Of a DNA stretch of 35,540 nt, positions 23,302 through 32,006 are shown piece by piece (positions within the stretch are counted from its first letter, which is position 1; the number at the start of each line of letters is the position of its first letter). The translations under genes were made by a program, and so were the position numbers. Source of the DNA: Treponema sp. (GTDB lineage Bacteria; Spirochaetota; Spirochaetia; Treponematales; Treponemataceae); the NCBI GenBank assembly GCA_017962415.1, contig JAGCVK010000036.1, positions 1-35,540 on the forward strand, read 5' to 3'. Under the pieces are notes generated by a model, which did no database searches, was not told the DNA's origin, and was given only the letters and a program-made list of their open reading frames with translations.

Positions 23302-24447
23302 CTAGTTTTCTGAAATTTCACCAGGCGAAGCCGCTTTTATAACCCAAAAATCTGAATTGTTTTTTATTGGATATTCAATTTCATTTTGATTATTTACAGA
23401 TTCAAGGATTTGGCGTACATTCTGCCGTTGAAATGTTTTTTGAGCAGTAACACCTTTGCTTAAAGCCGCTTCAAAAACATTTCCACTTTCATAAATCTGA
23501 GCATTCGCCAAAAGTTTTGCAAATTCTGCAGGCCCGGTTTTCCATTCAGTTGATTCAGGTGAGCAATACATAAAGCCATCAAGAATTTCACCAGTACAAC
23601 CGTTTCGCAAAATCAAAACATCACTATTGTCATTAAAACTTGCAGAAGTATAACCAGACCACAAATCAAGCACGCCTTGTACAGAATAAATTGCAGAAGC
23701 CTCGCTTAAATTTTCCCGCTCATCAACACAACCTTCTCCCATAGTTCTAAAATGAACTAGAAAAACCTGCCCTTTTTTTACTTCAATCGCCGGAAAACAG
23801 TATTTTTTATCTTCACCATCTGAACCACTAACAAGCTCAAGGCCGCCCAAGTTTCCGTCTTCCAAAACAACAAATTCTATATACTCGCTTCTAAAAACAG
23901 CTTTTCCGCTCAAAGTTCCTTTTGCATACTTTATCTGAAGTTCGCTCATAATGAGCTTTGGAACAAAACAATTATAGCCCGTAAAAGGCACGCAAAACGT
24001 TAAGCTGTTTCCAATTTTATCAGAAACACAACCGTAAAGTTCATAATGCGCGCCAATTTCGCAGGATTCTTCCATAAGAATTGTGGCACAAAGATTATCC
24101 TCCGACATAACAACCGAAGAATTAATGGTGCCATTAGCGCCGGCCGCAGCCTCAAGGGCAGCCGAAGCCTTTTGCGAACTCGAATGTTCCATAGAATCTG
24201 AAACATTTTCAATCTGCTTTGAAACAACGGCCGTATCAATTTTCACACCTTCGCTAAACATAAGCCGCACAGATTTTTCATCAACAACATCAAAGCTTAC
24301 AATACTTGGCGGCTCATAATCTCCGCCAGTCATAAGCACGCCTTCTTCGGTTAGTTTGCAGGAAATTGGCGCCACACAAAAAAGAGTAATAGAACACAGC
24401 ATAAAAACCTGCAAAACAAGCAACGCAAAACAACTTTTGTTTTTCAA
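23302..24447 (-). CDS. lipoprotein with Ig-like and lamin-tail-like domains
   Basis: A 381-residue exported protein. The hydrophobic N-terminus ends in a lipobox-like APISC (Cys about 30), so it is probably a lipoprotein. Residues about 45-75 (PPSIVSFDVVDEKSVRLMFSEGV) resemble bacterial SbsA/Ig-like domains, and about 165-290 resemble a lamin-tail domain (MSELQIKYAKG, EYIEFVVLEDGNLGGLELVSG, NDNSDVLILRNG). Lamin-tail domains often occur in cell-surface or DNA-handling proteins. Start: TTG at 24447 preceded by AAGGAG with a six-base spacer. The upstream frame to 24498 lacks such a site and would put 17 charged residues before the signal. It lies between the U32 and DUF2259 genes, behind a structured leader and copy C of the shared element. 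Confidence 0.72.
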   Translation of the reverse strand: MKNKSCFALLVLQVFMLCSITLFCVAPISCKLTEEGVLMTGGDYEPPSIVSFDVVDEKSVRLMFSEGVKIDTAVVSKQIENVSDSMEHSSSQKASAALEAAAGANGTINSSVVMSEDNLCATILMEESCEIGAHYELYGCVSDKIGNSLTFCVPFTGYNCFVPKLIMSELQIKYAKGTLSGKAVFRSEYIEFVVLEDGNLGGLELVSGSDGEDKKYCFPAIEVKKGQVFLVHFRTMGEGCVDERENLSEASAIYSVQGVLDLWSGYTSASFNDNSDVLILRNGCTGEILDGFMYCSPESTEWKTGPAEFAKLLANAQIYESGNVFEAALSKGVTAQKTFQRQNVRQILESVNNQNEIEYPIKNNSDFWVIKAASPGEISEN

Positions 24448-24493
24448 TTTTTTCTCCTTGATTTTGTGAACTAAGTCACGCAGCATACGTCTG

Positions 24494-24560
24494 GTCAAGG
24501 CACGCTTCGCCCCCTTGACTCAGCCGTTTTACAAGCTGCTAATTTTCTTATCAGCTTGTA
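24494..24560 (-). promoter_or_regulatory. structured leader of the lipoprotein gene
   Basis: Two stable hairpins lie between the terminator and the TTG start: TTACAAGCTG/CAGCTTGTAA (10 bp, 24529-24562) and GTCAAGG/CCTTGAC (24494-24500 with 24513-24519). Neither has a following T tract on the gene strand. The GC-rich second hairpin resembles small dispersed repeats. A role in message stability or control is possible. Confidence 0.4.
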
Positions 24561-24561
24561 A

Positions 24562-24593
24562 TAAAAAAAAGACACGGCGTAAACCATGTCTTT
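24562..24593 (-). terminator. intrinsic terminator after the DUF2259 gene
   Basis: On the minus strand AAAGACATGG (24584-24593) pairs with CCGTGTCTTT (24568-24577), one G-U pair, followed by a T tract reaching 24563. It lies about 115 bases beyond the DUF2259 stop and downstream of copy C, so it might also act as an attenuator for the lipoprotein gene. Confidence 0.75.
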
Positions 24594-24600
24594 CAAAATC

Positions 24601-24641
24601 CTATATATATAATGGACCAAACTTATCGTTTTTATACAAAA
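24601..24641 (-). promoter_or_regulatory. shared upstream element, copy C (toward the lipoprotein gene)
   Basis: Minus strand: T-rich tract, TTTTGTATAAAAACGATAAG, then GG and ATTATATATATAG. It is the most diverged of three copies but keeps TTTTGT, AAAAACGA, GG and the ATATATAT run in order. It points to the lipoprotein gene 154 bases downstream. Confidence 0.4.
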
Positions 24642-24707
24642 TTCAGAAAAAAAAATTAAAAAAATCGGCAATTTTCTTTTTGCAATCTTATTTTGTAATT
24701 TTGATTT

Positions 24708-25412
24708 TTAGAATTGAGCAGCTTCAACCATATAACGAATTGAAGTTCCTGTATCATCTTCGGTCATTTTTTCAATTACAAAAATCAAATTACGCTCGCT
24801 TTTATCGCAGAAAATTCGTTCAATTTTATAATTTGTAACGCCTTTGCGGCTGATGTCTGGAGAACCGATTTTTCGACTCAAAATTATATTGCCTTCAAAA
24901 TCTCTTTTTTCAAGAATGATATAAAATGATGAACGCGTATTTTTTCCATAGCCGTTAATTGTTGGATACAAACGAATATGATAAACATCAGCATTTTCAA
25001 CATCGCCTTTTCTAAAATCCTTGAAAACAATTTCGTCAGTTCCTGATTTATTCACATCATCAAGAATATAAAGAACGTGCTCAAGATTAGCAGTTTCGCA
25101 CTTTAAATCTTTAAAATAATAAAAACTTTTTCCTTCAAGAGCTTCAAAAACTTCGCGGCCATTTTTGTCGGCAGTTACAGCAGAAGGTTTGGTTTTAAAA
25201 ACACCGTTATCAGTATAATCGTTAGCCGCAATATCAACCTGATATAATTCAGCCCAGCCCTGAAATTTTTTGTCAGTTTTTCCATATTGGCCGAACACAT
25301 AATATCTTCCGTCCTCAGAAAATCCCTTATCAACAAAGGTCGCCACATCACCTGCAGATAGAGCACTAAGTCCAAAAATAAAAAGCAAACTGCAAATAAC
25401 AGACTTCTTCAT
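24708..25412 (-). CDS. DUF2259-type predicted secreted protein
   Basis: A 234-residue exported protein with signal peptide MKKSVICSLLFIFGLSALSA. The mature N-terminus GDVATFVDKGFSEDGRYYVFGQYG matches the pattern I recall for the DUF2259 family of predicted secreted spirochete proteins. The rest alternates strands and charged turns (VLYILDDVNKSGTDEIVFKD, SFYIILEKRDFEGNIIL) with no catalytic motif. The function is unknown. GGAGG lies six bases before the ATG. It is divergent from the polytopic membrane protein gene and its transcript probably ends at the hairpin at 24562-24593. Confidence 0.78.
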   Translation of the reverse strand: MKKSVICSLLFIFGLSALSAGDVATFVDKGFSEDGRYYVFGQYGKTDKKFQGWAELYQVDIAANDYTDNGVFKTKPSAVTADKNGREVFEALEGKSFYYFKDLKCETANLEHVLYILDDVNKSGTDEIVFKDFRKGDVENADVYHIRLYPTINGYGKNTRSSFYIILEKRDFEGNIILSRKIGSPDISRKGVTNYKIERIFCDKSERNLIFVIEKMTEDDTGTSIRYMVEAAQF

Positions 25413-25561
25413 TTTATTCCTCCCATAAATAACTCCGCGTTTGCGATTGCACAGGAAATGTAAATTTTATCACACTCCCGTAGGGTTTATTATTCCATTT
25501 AAATTGTCGGAATAAAAAATAAACTCTTTACTATTATTTATGTTCGCGTTATCTTTAAATT

Positions 25562-26377
25562 ATGACTATCAGATTCAGAAACAGGATGTCCTTTGTTTTT
25601 TTCTTTATTTCGATTACCTGGCTTTTTCTCGGCGTTTTTTTTCCAACATATCAGTTTTTTTCTAACGGATTGATTTTGCCGGAAGTTTATTCAAAAGGGC
25701 TTTCCGAAAAGTTTCTGTTTGAATATAAGCCACTTTACACTTTTATTGGAATTTTTATTTTGATGACTTACGTTTGTATAACAATTATGATAATTCATCA
25801 TAATTTTGAAAAAACGCAGGCGCCAGATATTGTATATTTTTTGCTTTTTCTTTTTGCCTGCCTTTGCGATACAACAAGAATCTTAGTTCCGACTTTCAGG
25901 CTTTCGGGAACTTTTACGCTTTTTCTTTTAAAAATCGGAAACATTCACCTTTTTGCACGCCTTTTAGCGCCGCTTGCTTTAATGGGTTGCGCAGCTTTAA
26001 GCACCGAAGAATTCCGCCAAACTACAGACCGCAACTGTATTATTCTGATTATCATTGCAATGTTTTTTGCTGAATTTTTGCCGCTTAATACTGCAATCAT
26101 TTTGCCAAATTTCTGCATTTCTTACGGACATGTAAAAGCAATAAAAGGTTTTGTTTTGACAATCAGCATAGTCAGTACAATTGCGCTAATTGCCATTAAC
26201 AAAAAAAATGAATACAAGCAAATCATTTCTGTTGGTTTTGTGATTTTAACAATCGGTTATTCGCAGATTTTTTACTGCTACAATATTGCAGGTATAATTT
26301 TGGGAACAATTTGTCTTGGGACTGGAACCTTCATCTATTTAAATGAAGTGCACAAGCATTATCTTTGGATTGATTAA
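25562..26377 (+). CDS. polytopic membrane protein of unknown function
   Basis: A 271-residue inner-membrane protein with about eight predicted hydrophobic helices (for example SFVFFFISITWLFLGVFF, LYTFIGIFILMTYVCITIMI, PDIVYFLLFLFACLC, NCIILIIIAMFFAEFL, GFVLTISIVSTIALIAI). I do not recognise a family. No signature residues are visible in loops, which are short apart from one between helices 1 and 2. No ribosome-binding site precedes the ATG. TTTACT and TATCTT sit 17 bases apart with the -10 six bases before the ATG, but a TATTAT a little upstream is an alternative -10, so leaderless start is uncertain. It converges with the polyprenol kinase-type gene. Confidence 0.8.
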   Translation: MTIRFRNRMSFVFFFISITWLFLGVFFPTYQFFSNGLILPEVYSKGLSEKFLFEYKPLYTFIGIFILMTYVCITIMIIHHNFEKTQAPDIVYFLLFLFACLCDTTRILVPTFRLSGTFTLFLLKIGNIHLFARLLAPLALMGCAALSTEEFRQTTDRNCIILIIIAMFFAEFLPLNTAIILPNFCISYGHVKAIKGFVLTISIVSTIALIAINKKNEYKQIISVGFVILTIGYSQIFYCYNIAGIILGTICLGTGTFIYLNEVHKHYLWID

Positions 26378-26401
26378 GACTGATTTATTAAAATCAAAAA
26401 A

Positions 26402-27025
26402 TCAAAGGGCAACCAAAAGCCAGCTGTAAACGCTGCCAATTGAAATTGGGATAATAAGATTATCAAAATCTGCAAGCGGAAGAACTTCGATAATCATAGC
26501 GCAAAAGCCAACAATCAAAGAAAGCAAACAGCTTTGCGAACAGCAATAAGTTGAAACAAAAACAGCAAAAAAACAAGTAAGACTTCCGGCGGCAGTTTTT
26601 CCGTGCGCACCAGGAATTGTGATTTTTCCAAAAAGTTTTCCAAAAAGGCTTGCAAGCCCATCGCCAAAAGCAAGCGCAAAAATTCCAACGCGCGCATATT
26701 CCAAAGGAAGAACCAAAGCCGCCAGCAAAATTCCGCAAACCAAAGTTACAGGACCAAGTACAAAACGATTTTCATCGCGCTTACGAGCCGCAATTTCTGT
26801 AATCCGCGAAATTAAAGGAATATAAATATTTTTTGCACGCAGCAATTCACTAACAATATAAACAACTGCAGCCAAAATCAAAAGAATTATAATCGGCCAA
26901 TATGCTAACGAAAGAAAAAGCGGCACAAAGCTAGAACAAATATGAATTGATTTTCTAAAAAGTTCTTTTAAAAGCGCATTAAGCCGCTGTCGTTCTACAA
27001 TTCCGTATATAGGATTCTTTTGCAT
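26402..27025 (-). CDS. diacylglycerol/polyprenol kinase family (CTP-dependent, COG0170-like) protein
   Basis: A 207-residue integral membrane protein with about seven hydrophobic segments. It matches the dolichol kinase/phosphatidate cytidylyltransferase-like family: LFRKSIHICSSFVPLF near the N-terminus, the conserved loop ALAFGDGLASLFGKLFGK, PGAHGKTAAGSLTCFF, and the C-terminal EVLPLADFDNLIIPISIG. It probably phosphorylates a lipid alcohol such as diacylglycerol or a polyprenol with CTP, in the inner membrane. AGGGA precedes the ATG. It starts 11 bases after the FlcA-like gene and is probably cotranscribed with it, though no functional link is known. Confidence 0.83.
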   Translation of the reverse strand: MQKNPIYGIVERQRLNALLKELFRKSIHICSSFVPLFLSLAYWPIIILLILAAVVYIVSELLRAKNIYIPLISRITEIAARKRDENRFVLGPVTLVCGILLAALVLPLEYARVGIFALAFGDGLASLFGKLFGKITIPGAHGKTAAGSLTCFFAVFVSTYCCSQSCLLSLIVGFCAMIIEVLPLADFDNLIIPISIGSVYSWLLVAL

Positions 27026-27036
27026 TTTTATCCCTT

Positions 27037-30000
27037 TTATAAACGCTCGTTATCCAAAAGTGTTTTTGAAATATCTGTGTAAACAGAAGGCTCAAATTCT
27101 GGAATTGGGTGCGTTATATATTTTATATTTTGTTCAGCAAGGTTACTGCCGCCAAGACGAACCATTGTCTGCTGATTACGCGTTAGTGCGTCCCAAGCGC
27201 GAACTGATTGGCTCAACTGAACAATTGCTTGAGCGTTAAGTGCGCTGTTACCTGTTCGCTTAGCCAGTTTGTAAAGAGTTACACCATAATTGTTGGCAGC
27301 GTACAAATAAGTATTTATCAAATCATAATCTTTTTCGTTAGCCTGTGGAAGTACCAAACCGCTTTCAGCAATTTCATTATCAAGAGAATCAATCAGCTGA
27401 TCATAATAACCTTCGGCTGCATAATCATCGCCACGAAGATAAAGCGTATTTGCCATTGCAAGCATAAGATTTCGCTCTTTGATATTTCCGTCGCCGGCTT
27501 TCATAAAGGCGCCAAGCGCTTCTGCATAATTCTTTTTCTTATACTGAATAAATCCAATTCGATAACGCAAAGACGGACTGTCGTTTTCAAGTTCCACAGA
27601 ATATTTGTAATTAAACAAAGCATCATCATAATCACCAGAAATAGTGTATTTGATGTTTCCCATATCTTCATAAAGTTTTCCGATGGCAGGAGTTCCAACA
27701 AAACCAGCGTTATCGCGCTCTGTAGTAAACAAAGAAATTCCTTCTGCAAACTGTTCCTGAGCCTGAAGATATTCAGAAGCTGTAATATAATGCTCGCCAA
27801 GTAAACGATACGAATCAATATATTTATAAAGATCGCGCCGCTTAATAGAAGAAACGTTGTTGAATTTTTCAATTGCAGCCTGAAGTGTTGGCTCAATTAC
27901 GCCAGTTTCATTTGTCTGAATAAAGTATTTTGAAAGATTATAAAGCGCAATCGGATTATTTGGATTTGTTTTAACCGCGCGCAACAAAAGTCCGCGAAGG
28001 CCTTCAATTTCGTAGCGAAGATATTCTTCTGAAGGAGCGAGCGTTCCATAATATTTATCAAGCAGATAACCGCTAAGCTCAGCCCAATCTTCTGAGCCAA
28101 GAGATTTTTCGCGCTTATCAAAATTCTTTTTAAGCTGCAAAACTTCGCGTAAATTATCAGTTCTGATAAAATAGCGCATCATTCGAGAAAGATACAAATC
28201 CGTTGGCTTATAAAGCTGAATCAGCGTTGCATATTGTTCGCGGGCAAGCTCAAACTTTGAAGGGTCTTTTTCAGTTCCCCATTCAAGGAATACATCGCCA
28301 AGCTTTAAAATTCCGTCAGGATCGTTTATGTGATAATCCAAAACTTCGCGGCGAACAATTTCTTCGGCGCGCTCATAATTTGCAAGATCGTTAAGCTCCA
28401 TATCAGCATATTCAAGACCGGCAAGTTTATCATGCTTAAAATATCGCAAAATATTTTGATACATATTTCCAGCCCGCTGATACTGTTTGTGTTCACGGTA
28501 GCCGCGCGCATATTTAAAGAACCACTTTTTATTTATGCGTTTATCTTTTGCTTTATTAAATCGCTCTTCAGCTTGCGGATATTCATCTGCTTCAAGCAAA
28601 GCGTAACCTTGTTTGTAAAGAGAATTAGCTGAAATAGGACGATAAATACAATAATCGCCGAATTTATATAGTCCCCAGCCAACAATTGTAAGAACAATTC
28701 CAAGTAAAATTCCTGGAATTATTTTATTTCTAAGCTGATATGAAAGGGATTTTTTGTAAGCCTCGTATTCGGCTGCTGTTCGGTGCTCAAAATCGCGCGG
28801 AATTGGAATTGAAGTATCGAGCATCTTTTCGAGCATACCGGCAATTTGGCGAGCCGGAGCTTTATTTAAGATTTTTTCGATAATTTCAAATTCTGCGTCG
28901 TCTGTAAATTCATCTTGAACAATAAAATCTTCAAAGGCAAGACGAACGTTCAGCGGATATTCTGCAAGATTTGCGAGGAAGGTTTTATACTGTTCGTCTG
29001 AAAGTGTATTTGGCGGAAGATCTTCGCTTTCCTGTGCGCCGGTAAAATCAGGTTCTGGAAGATTTTTTCCTTTACCTTTTTTACCTTTGTCTTTTGTTTG
29101 TGAAAGAATTGGTCTTGAAGATTTTTCTTCCTTTGCAGTTGCAACATCAGAAAAGCCCGGAATTTCAAACTCGCCTTCCATTGCAAAGTCGCCGGTTTCG
29201 CCAAGTTCAAAATCGTTGCCGTCGCCGCCAAGCTGAGAATCTGTATCCTGGATTCCAAAATCCATTCCTTCCATTTCGGAAGTATCAAAAATTTCAAGCG
29301 GCTCGCCTGAATTTTCTTCATCAAAAGAAGAATCATCTAAATCTGCATTATCATCAAAGTCTGGAATTTCTTCATCGGCCGACAAATCAGAAGCAGGCGC
29401 TGTTGGATTTTCAAAATCAAGGTCGCCAACATCAAAAAGTCCAGCCGGTGGTGTTCCAGCTAATTCATCTTCAGCTGGGGAAGTTGATTGTACGTCTTCC
29501 GCTTCTGAAGTTTCGCTTTGAGAAGTTTCGTTTTCTGTAGAAGGCGCTTCATCAAGATTTCCAAGCGAATCTAAATCGCCAAGATTTCCTAAATCGCCCA
29601 AATCTCCAAGATCGCCGAGTTCTCCAAGTTCCGCGCCAGTTTCAGCTTTTTCCGCAGAGTCGCTCTTAGAAAGTTCCTCTTCCGGCAAAGAAAAATCGGC
29701 TGGCTCACTTTCTGAAGTTGCATTTTCCGAAACAGGCTCTTCCAAAGATTCGCTTTCCAAATCATTAATTTCAGAATCATTTGTGTCCAAAGAAGGAATA
29801 TCTTCTGGCAACGGCTCCGAAAAGTCGCTTGGCGGAACATCGCTTGCAGAAAGGTCGTTTTCTGAAGTTGCGCTTTCTGTTTCCGTAAAGTCACTTGGCG
29901 AAAGTTCAGTTTCGTCTAAAGGCGCTTGTGCTAAATTTTCTTCTGTTTTTTCTTCCAAAGATTCAGTTTCACCGCTTTGCAGTTCTTCACCAAAATCTTC

Positions 30001-31065
30001 GGGCATTTCTGGAATATCAAAATCTGTTGGCGCATCAAAATCAGAAGAATTTTCTGCAGACTGTTCGGTTGCAGCAGAAGGCTCGTTTGAATCAGAAGAT
30101 CCTGAAAAATCTGTAAGTTCGCCAAGCTCTCCTAAATCGCCCAAATCACCAAGATCGCCAAGCTCTCCAACTTCGTTTGAAGATTCAGAATCCAAAGTTG
30201 CAGCTTGTTCATCAGAAACCAAAGGCTCATCAAATTCGCCAAGTTCCAAATTTTCTGCAGATTCTTCGGCTGGCGCGGCAGTTTCTAATTCTTCTTGAGG
30301 TTCAGTAGCGGCAGCTGGCTCGGTAAAACTTTCGCCAGAATCGCCAGGCTCGGTAAGCTCGCCCAAATCATCGGGCAAATCAAAATCAGAAAGCTCTGGC
30401 ATTTCAGGAATTTCAGAAGCAGGCTCAGCTGGTTCAGCTTCTTCAAAAGAATCAACAGAATCAACGCTCTGCATTTCTTCAACAGGAGATTCTGCCGACT
30501 CTTCTTTTCCAATATCATCTAAATCAGAAATTTCTTCAAAATCATTTAAATCAATTTCGGGTTTTTCTTGAGGCTCTTCAATTTCAGGCTCTTGAGGTTC
30601 ATCAAAACCGCCGCCAGCAAGCAAAGCGTCCAGGCCCATATCAGCAATTGAAACTTCTTCGGGCTCTTCTTCAACTTCAGGCTCAGGTTCTTCTTCAACC
30701 TCATCAAACATAGAAAGATCTGGCATTCCAGTTTCATCATCTGCAGGCGGCGCAACAGGATTTAAAAGGGCGGACATATCTGGAGCTTCAAAAGTTGGAG
30801 CGGGTTCAGCTTCGCGCTTTTTTTCTGGGGCAGGATTTACAAGGGCTGTTAAATCTGAAAGGTCTTCGTCAACGGGAGTAACTTCAACTTCAACCTCATT
30901 TTCAGGCATACCAAGAACAAATTCTTCTGAGTCGTTTTTATCTTCAATGTTATCTGGAATCTCAATTGTTACAGGCTTTTCTCCGCGAGCGGCACGAAGA
31001 TTTATTTCATCGCCCAACGAAAGAAGATCACTGCTGAATTTTTTAAGCTGACTTAATCCTGGCAT
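27037..31065 (-). CDS. flcA: FlcA-like periplasmic flagellar collar protein (acidic N-terminus, membrane anchor, TPR domain)
   Basis: A 1342-residue spirochete protein. The N-terminal MPGLSQLKKFSSDLLSLGDE with RGEKPVTIEIPDN and EEFVLGMPEN resembles Borrelia FlcA (BB0326), a TPR protein of the periplasmic flagellar collar that helps assemble the stator. Residues about 60-650 are an extreme Glu/Asp/Ser/Pro-rich low-complexity region with repeats such as GDLGDLGDLG. A single membrane segment (IIPGILLGIVLTIVGWGLYKF, about 780-805) is preceded by basic residues, so the TPR-like C-terminal half should be periplasmic; TPR-type repeats (for example ALLEADEYPQAEERFNKA) fill about 820-1300. The acidic N-terminus is much longer than in Borrelia. 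ATG at 31065 lacks a well-spaced ribosome-binding site. The homologue call is from memory of the family, not a search. Confidence 0.62.
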   Translation of the reverse strand: MPGLSQLKKFSSDLLSLGDEINLRAARGEKPVTIEIPDNIEDKNDSEEFVLGMPENEVEVEVTPVDEDLSDLTALVNPAPEKKREAEPAPTFEAPDMSALLNPVAPPADDETGMPDLSMFDEVEEEPEPEVEEEPEEVSIADMGLDALLAGGGFDEPQEPEIEEPQEKPEIDLNDFEEISDLDDIGKEESAESPVEEMQSVDSVDSFEEAEPAEPASEIPEMPELSDFDLPDDLGELTEPGDSGESFTEPAAATEPQEELETAAPAEESAENLELGEFDEPLVSDEQAATLDSESSNEVGELGDLGDLGDLGELGELTDFSGSSDSNEPSAATEQSAENSSDFDAPTDFDIPEMPEDFGEELQSGETESLEEKTEENLAQAPLDETELSPSDFTETESATSENDLSASDVPPSDFSEPLPEDIPSLDTNDSEINDLESESLEEPVSENATSESEPADFSLPEEELSKSDSAEKAETGAELGELGDLGDLGDLGNLGDLDSLGNLDEAPSTENETSQSETSEAEDVQSTSPAEDELAGTPPAGLFDVGDLDFENPTAPASDLSADEEIPDFDDNADLDDSSFDEENSGEPLEIFDTSEMEGMDFGIQDTDSQLGGDGNDFELGETGDFAMEGEFEIPGFSDVATAKEEKSSRPILSQTKDKGKKGKGKNLPEPDFTGAQESEDLPPNTLSDEQYKTFLANLAEYPLNVRLAFEDFIVQDEFTDDAEFEIIEKILNKAPARQIAGMLEKMLDTSIPIPRDFEHRTAAEYEAYKKSLSYQLRNKIIPGILLGIVLTIVGWGLYKFGDYCIYRPISANSLYKQGYALLEADEYPQAEERFNKAKDKRINKKWFFKYARGYREHKQYQRAGNMYQNILRYFKHDKLAGLEYADMELNDLANYERAEEIVRREVLDYHINDPDGILKLGDVFLEWGTEKDPSKFELAREQYATLIQLYKPTDLYLSRMMRYFIRTDNLREVLQLKKNFDKREKSLGSEDWAELSGYLLDKYYGTLAPSEEYLRYEIEGLRGLLLRAVKTNPNNPIALYNLSKYFIQTNETGVIEPTLQAAIEKFNNVSSIKRRDLYKYIDSYRLLGEHYITASEYLQAQEQFAEGISLFTTERDNAGFVGTPAIGKLYEDMGNIKYTISGDYDDALFNYKYSVELENDSPSLRYRIGFIQYKKKNYAEALGAFMKAGDGNIKERNLMLAMANTLYLRGDDYAAEGYYDQLIDSLDNEIAESGLVLPQANEKDYDLINTYLYAANNYGVTLYKLAKRTGNSALNAQAIVQLSQSVRAWDALTRNQQTMVRLGGSNLAEQNIKYITHPIPEFEPSVYTDISKTLLDNERL

Positions 31066-31274
31066 ACTATTTTAATTTTACTCCACAACCCTTATAAATT
31101 ACAAGTATAATATACTATCTATATGAACGGCGGATTTTTTTTTTGACTTAAGGATTATTTATAGAAGATTATTTTTAACCTGATATTGCCAGCCGGCACA
31201 AATTGAATATCGCACAGCAAAAGTACAACAAATTAATAACTAAACAAATTATAAATAAATCCGATAATCAAAAT

Positions 31275-32000
31275 ATGAAAAAGCTTATAATTTTCTTGAC
31301 AGCCGTTATTTTTTACGGATTTTGCGCAGCTTCGCTTTTTGCCGCAGAACAGACAAACTATCAGGATTTTGAGCTCGACACTCTGCTTCACGCAATAGAC
31401 AAGCCCGGTGCACCGATTGTAACCGACAATTATATAATTTTCACTTCAGACACAAAACATCGCTTTGTGGGAATTGCTTTTGATTTTGAAGATTACAAAG
31501 TGATTCATCCGTTTCAGATTCTCACACAAAAAGATGATGAAGAAAAAATTTCTCGAAAGCATATGTTTTATGTTTATAAACGCGAACATAAATTTACAGC
31601 GCTAAAATATCGGCTTGTTTTTGACGGACTTTGGACAACAGATCCATTAAATCCGCTCAAGGAATACGACGAAAACGTAAATCTGTATTTTTCAAAACTT
31701 GATAATCTTGGAAGCATAAACGTTTACACAGAATCGCCTAAAAATGATTTTGCACATTTCATTTACAAAGGTGAATCTGGCCAAAAAGTAAATCTTGCAG
31801 GAACCTTTACAAACTGGGATCCATGGATTTACGAAATGGTTGAAACTTCGCCGGGCCTTTATGAACTGGAACTTCCATTGCCGGCCGGAAAATATTATTA
31901 CAATTATTACATTGGACTTACGCCGGTTTTAGACAACACAAATCCAAAGAAAATCTACACAAACGACGGCCGCAGCGCAAGCGTTCTTACAGTAAAATAA
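31275..32000 (+). CDS. secreted glycogen-binding (AMPK/CBM48-like) domain protein
   Basis: A 241-residue exported protein. The frame opens at 31203, but the start at 31275 is chosen because the signal peptide MKKLIIFLTAVIFYGFCAAS begins there. The C-terminal domain, VNLAGTFTNWDPWIYEMVETS to YYYNYYIGLTPVLDNTNP, fits AMPK/CBM48-type carbohydrate-binding domains. The preceding segment (VGIAFDFEDYK, LKYRLVFDGLWTTDPLNP) looks like a second, diverged copy. No catalytic domain is attached, so it may bind glycan or act as a scaffold in the periplasm or on the surface. A GATAAT (31263-31268) lies six bases before the ATG and no ribosome-binding site is seen. It converges with the 2H phosphoesterase gene, six bases apart. 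Confidence 0.78.
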   Translation: MKKLIIFLTAVIFYGFCAASLFAAEQTNYQDFELDTLLHAIDKPGAPIVTDNYIIFTSDTKHRFVGIAFDFEDYKVIHPFQILTQKDDEEKISRKHMFYVYKREHKFTALKYRLVFDGLWTTDPLNPLKEYDENVNLYFSKLDNLGSINVYTESPKNDFAHFIYKGESGQKVNLAGTFTNWDPWIYEMVETSPGLYELELPLPAGKYYYNYYIGLTPVLDNTNPKKIYTNDGRSASVLTVK

Positions 32001-32006
32001 AAACAA

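Noticed and set aside
24473..24600. Possible tRNA or other structured RNA gene in the hairpin-rich interval before the lipoprotein
   Set aside because: The hairpins do not form a cloverleaf, there is no T-loop consensus or CCA, and they are explained as a terminator plus leader hairpins.
29094..30298. Plus-strand ORFs up to 171 codons opposite the FlcA-like gene
   Set aside because: They mirror the repetitive acidic codons of the minus-strand gene (Ser/Pro/Lys-rich translations) and have no ribosome-binding site or family features.
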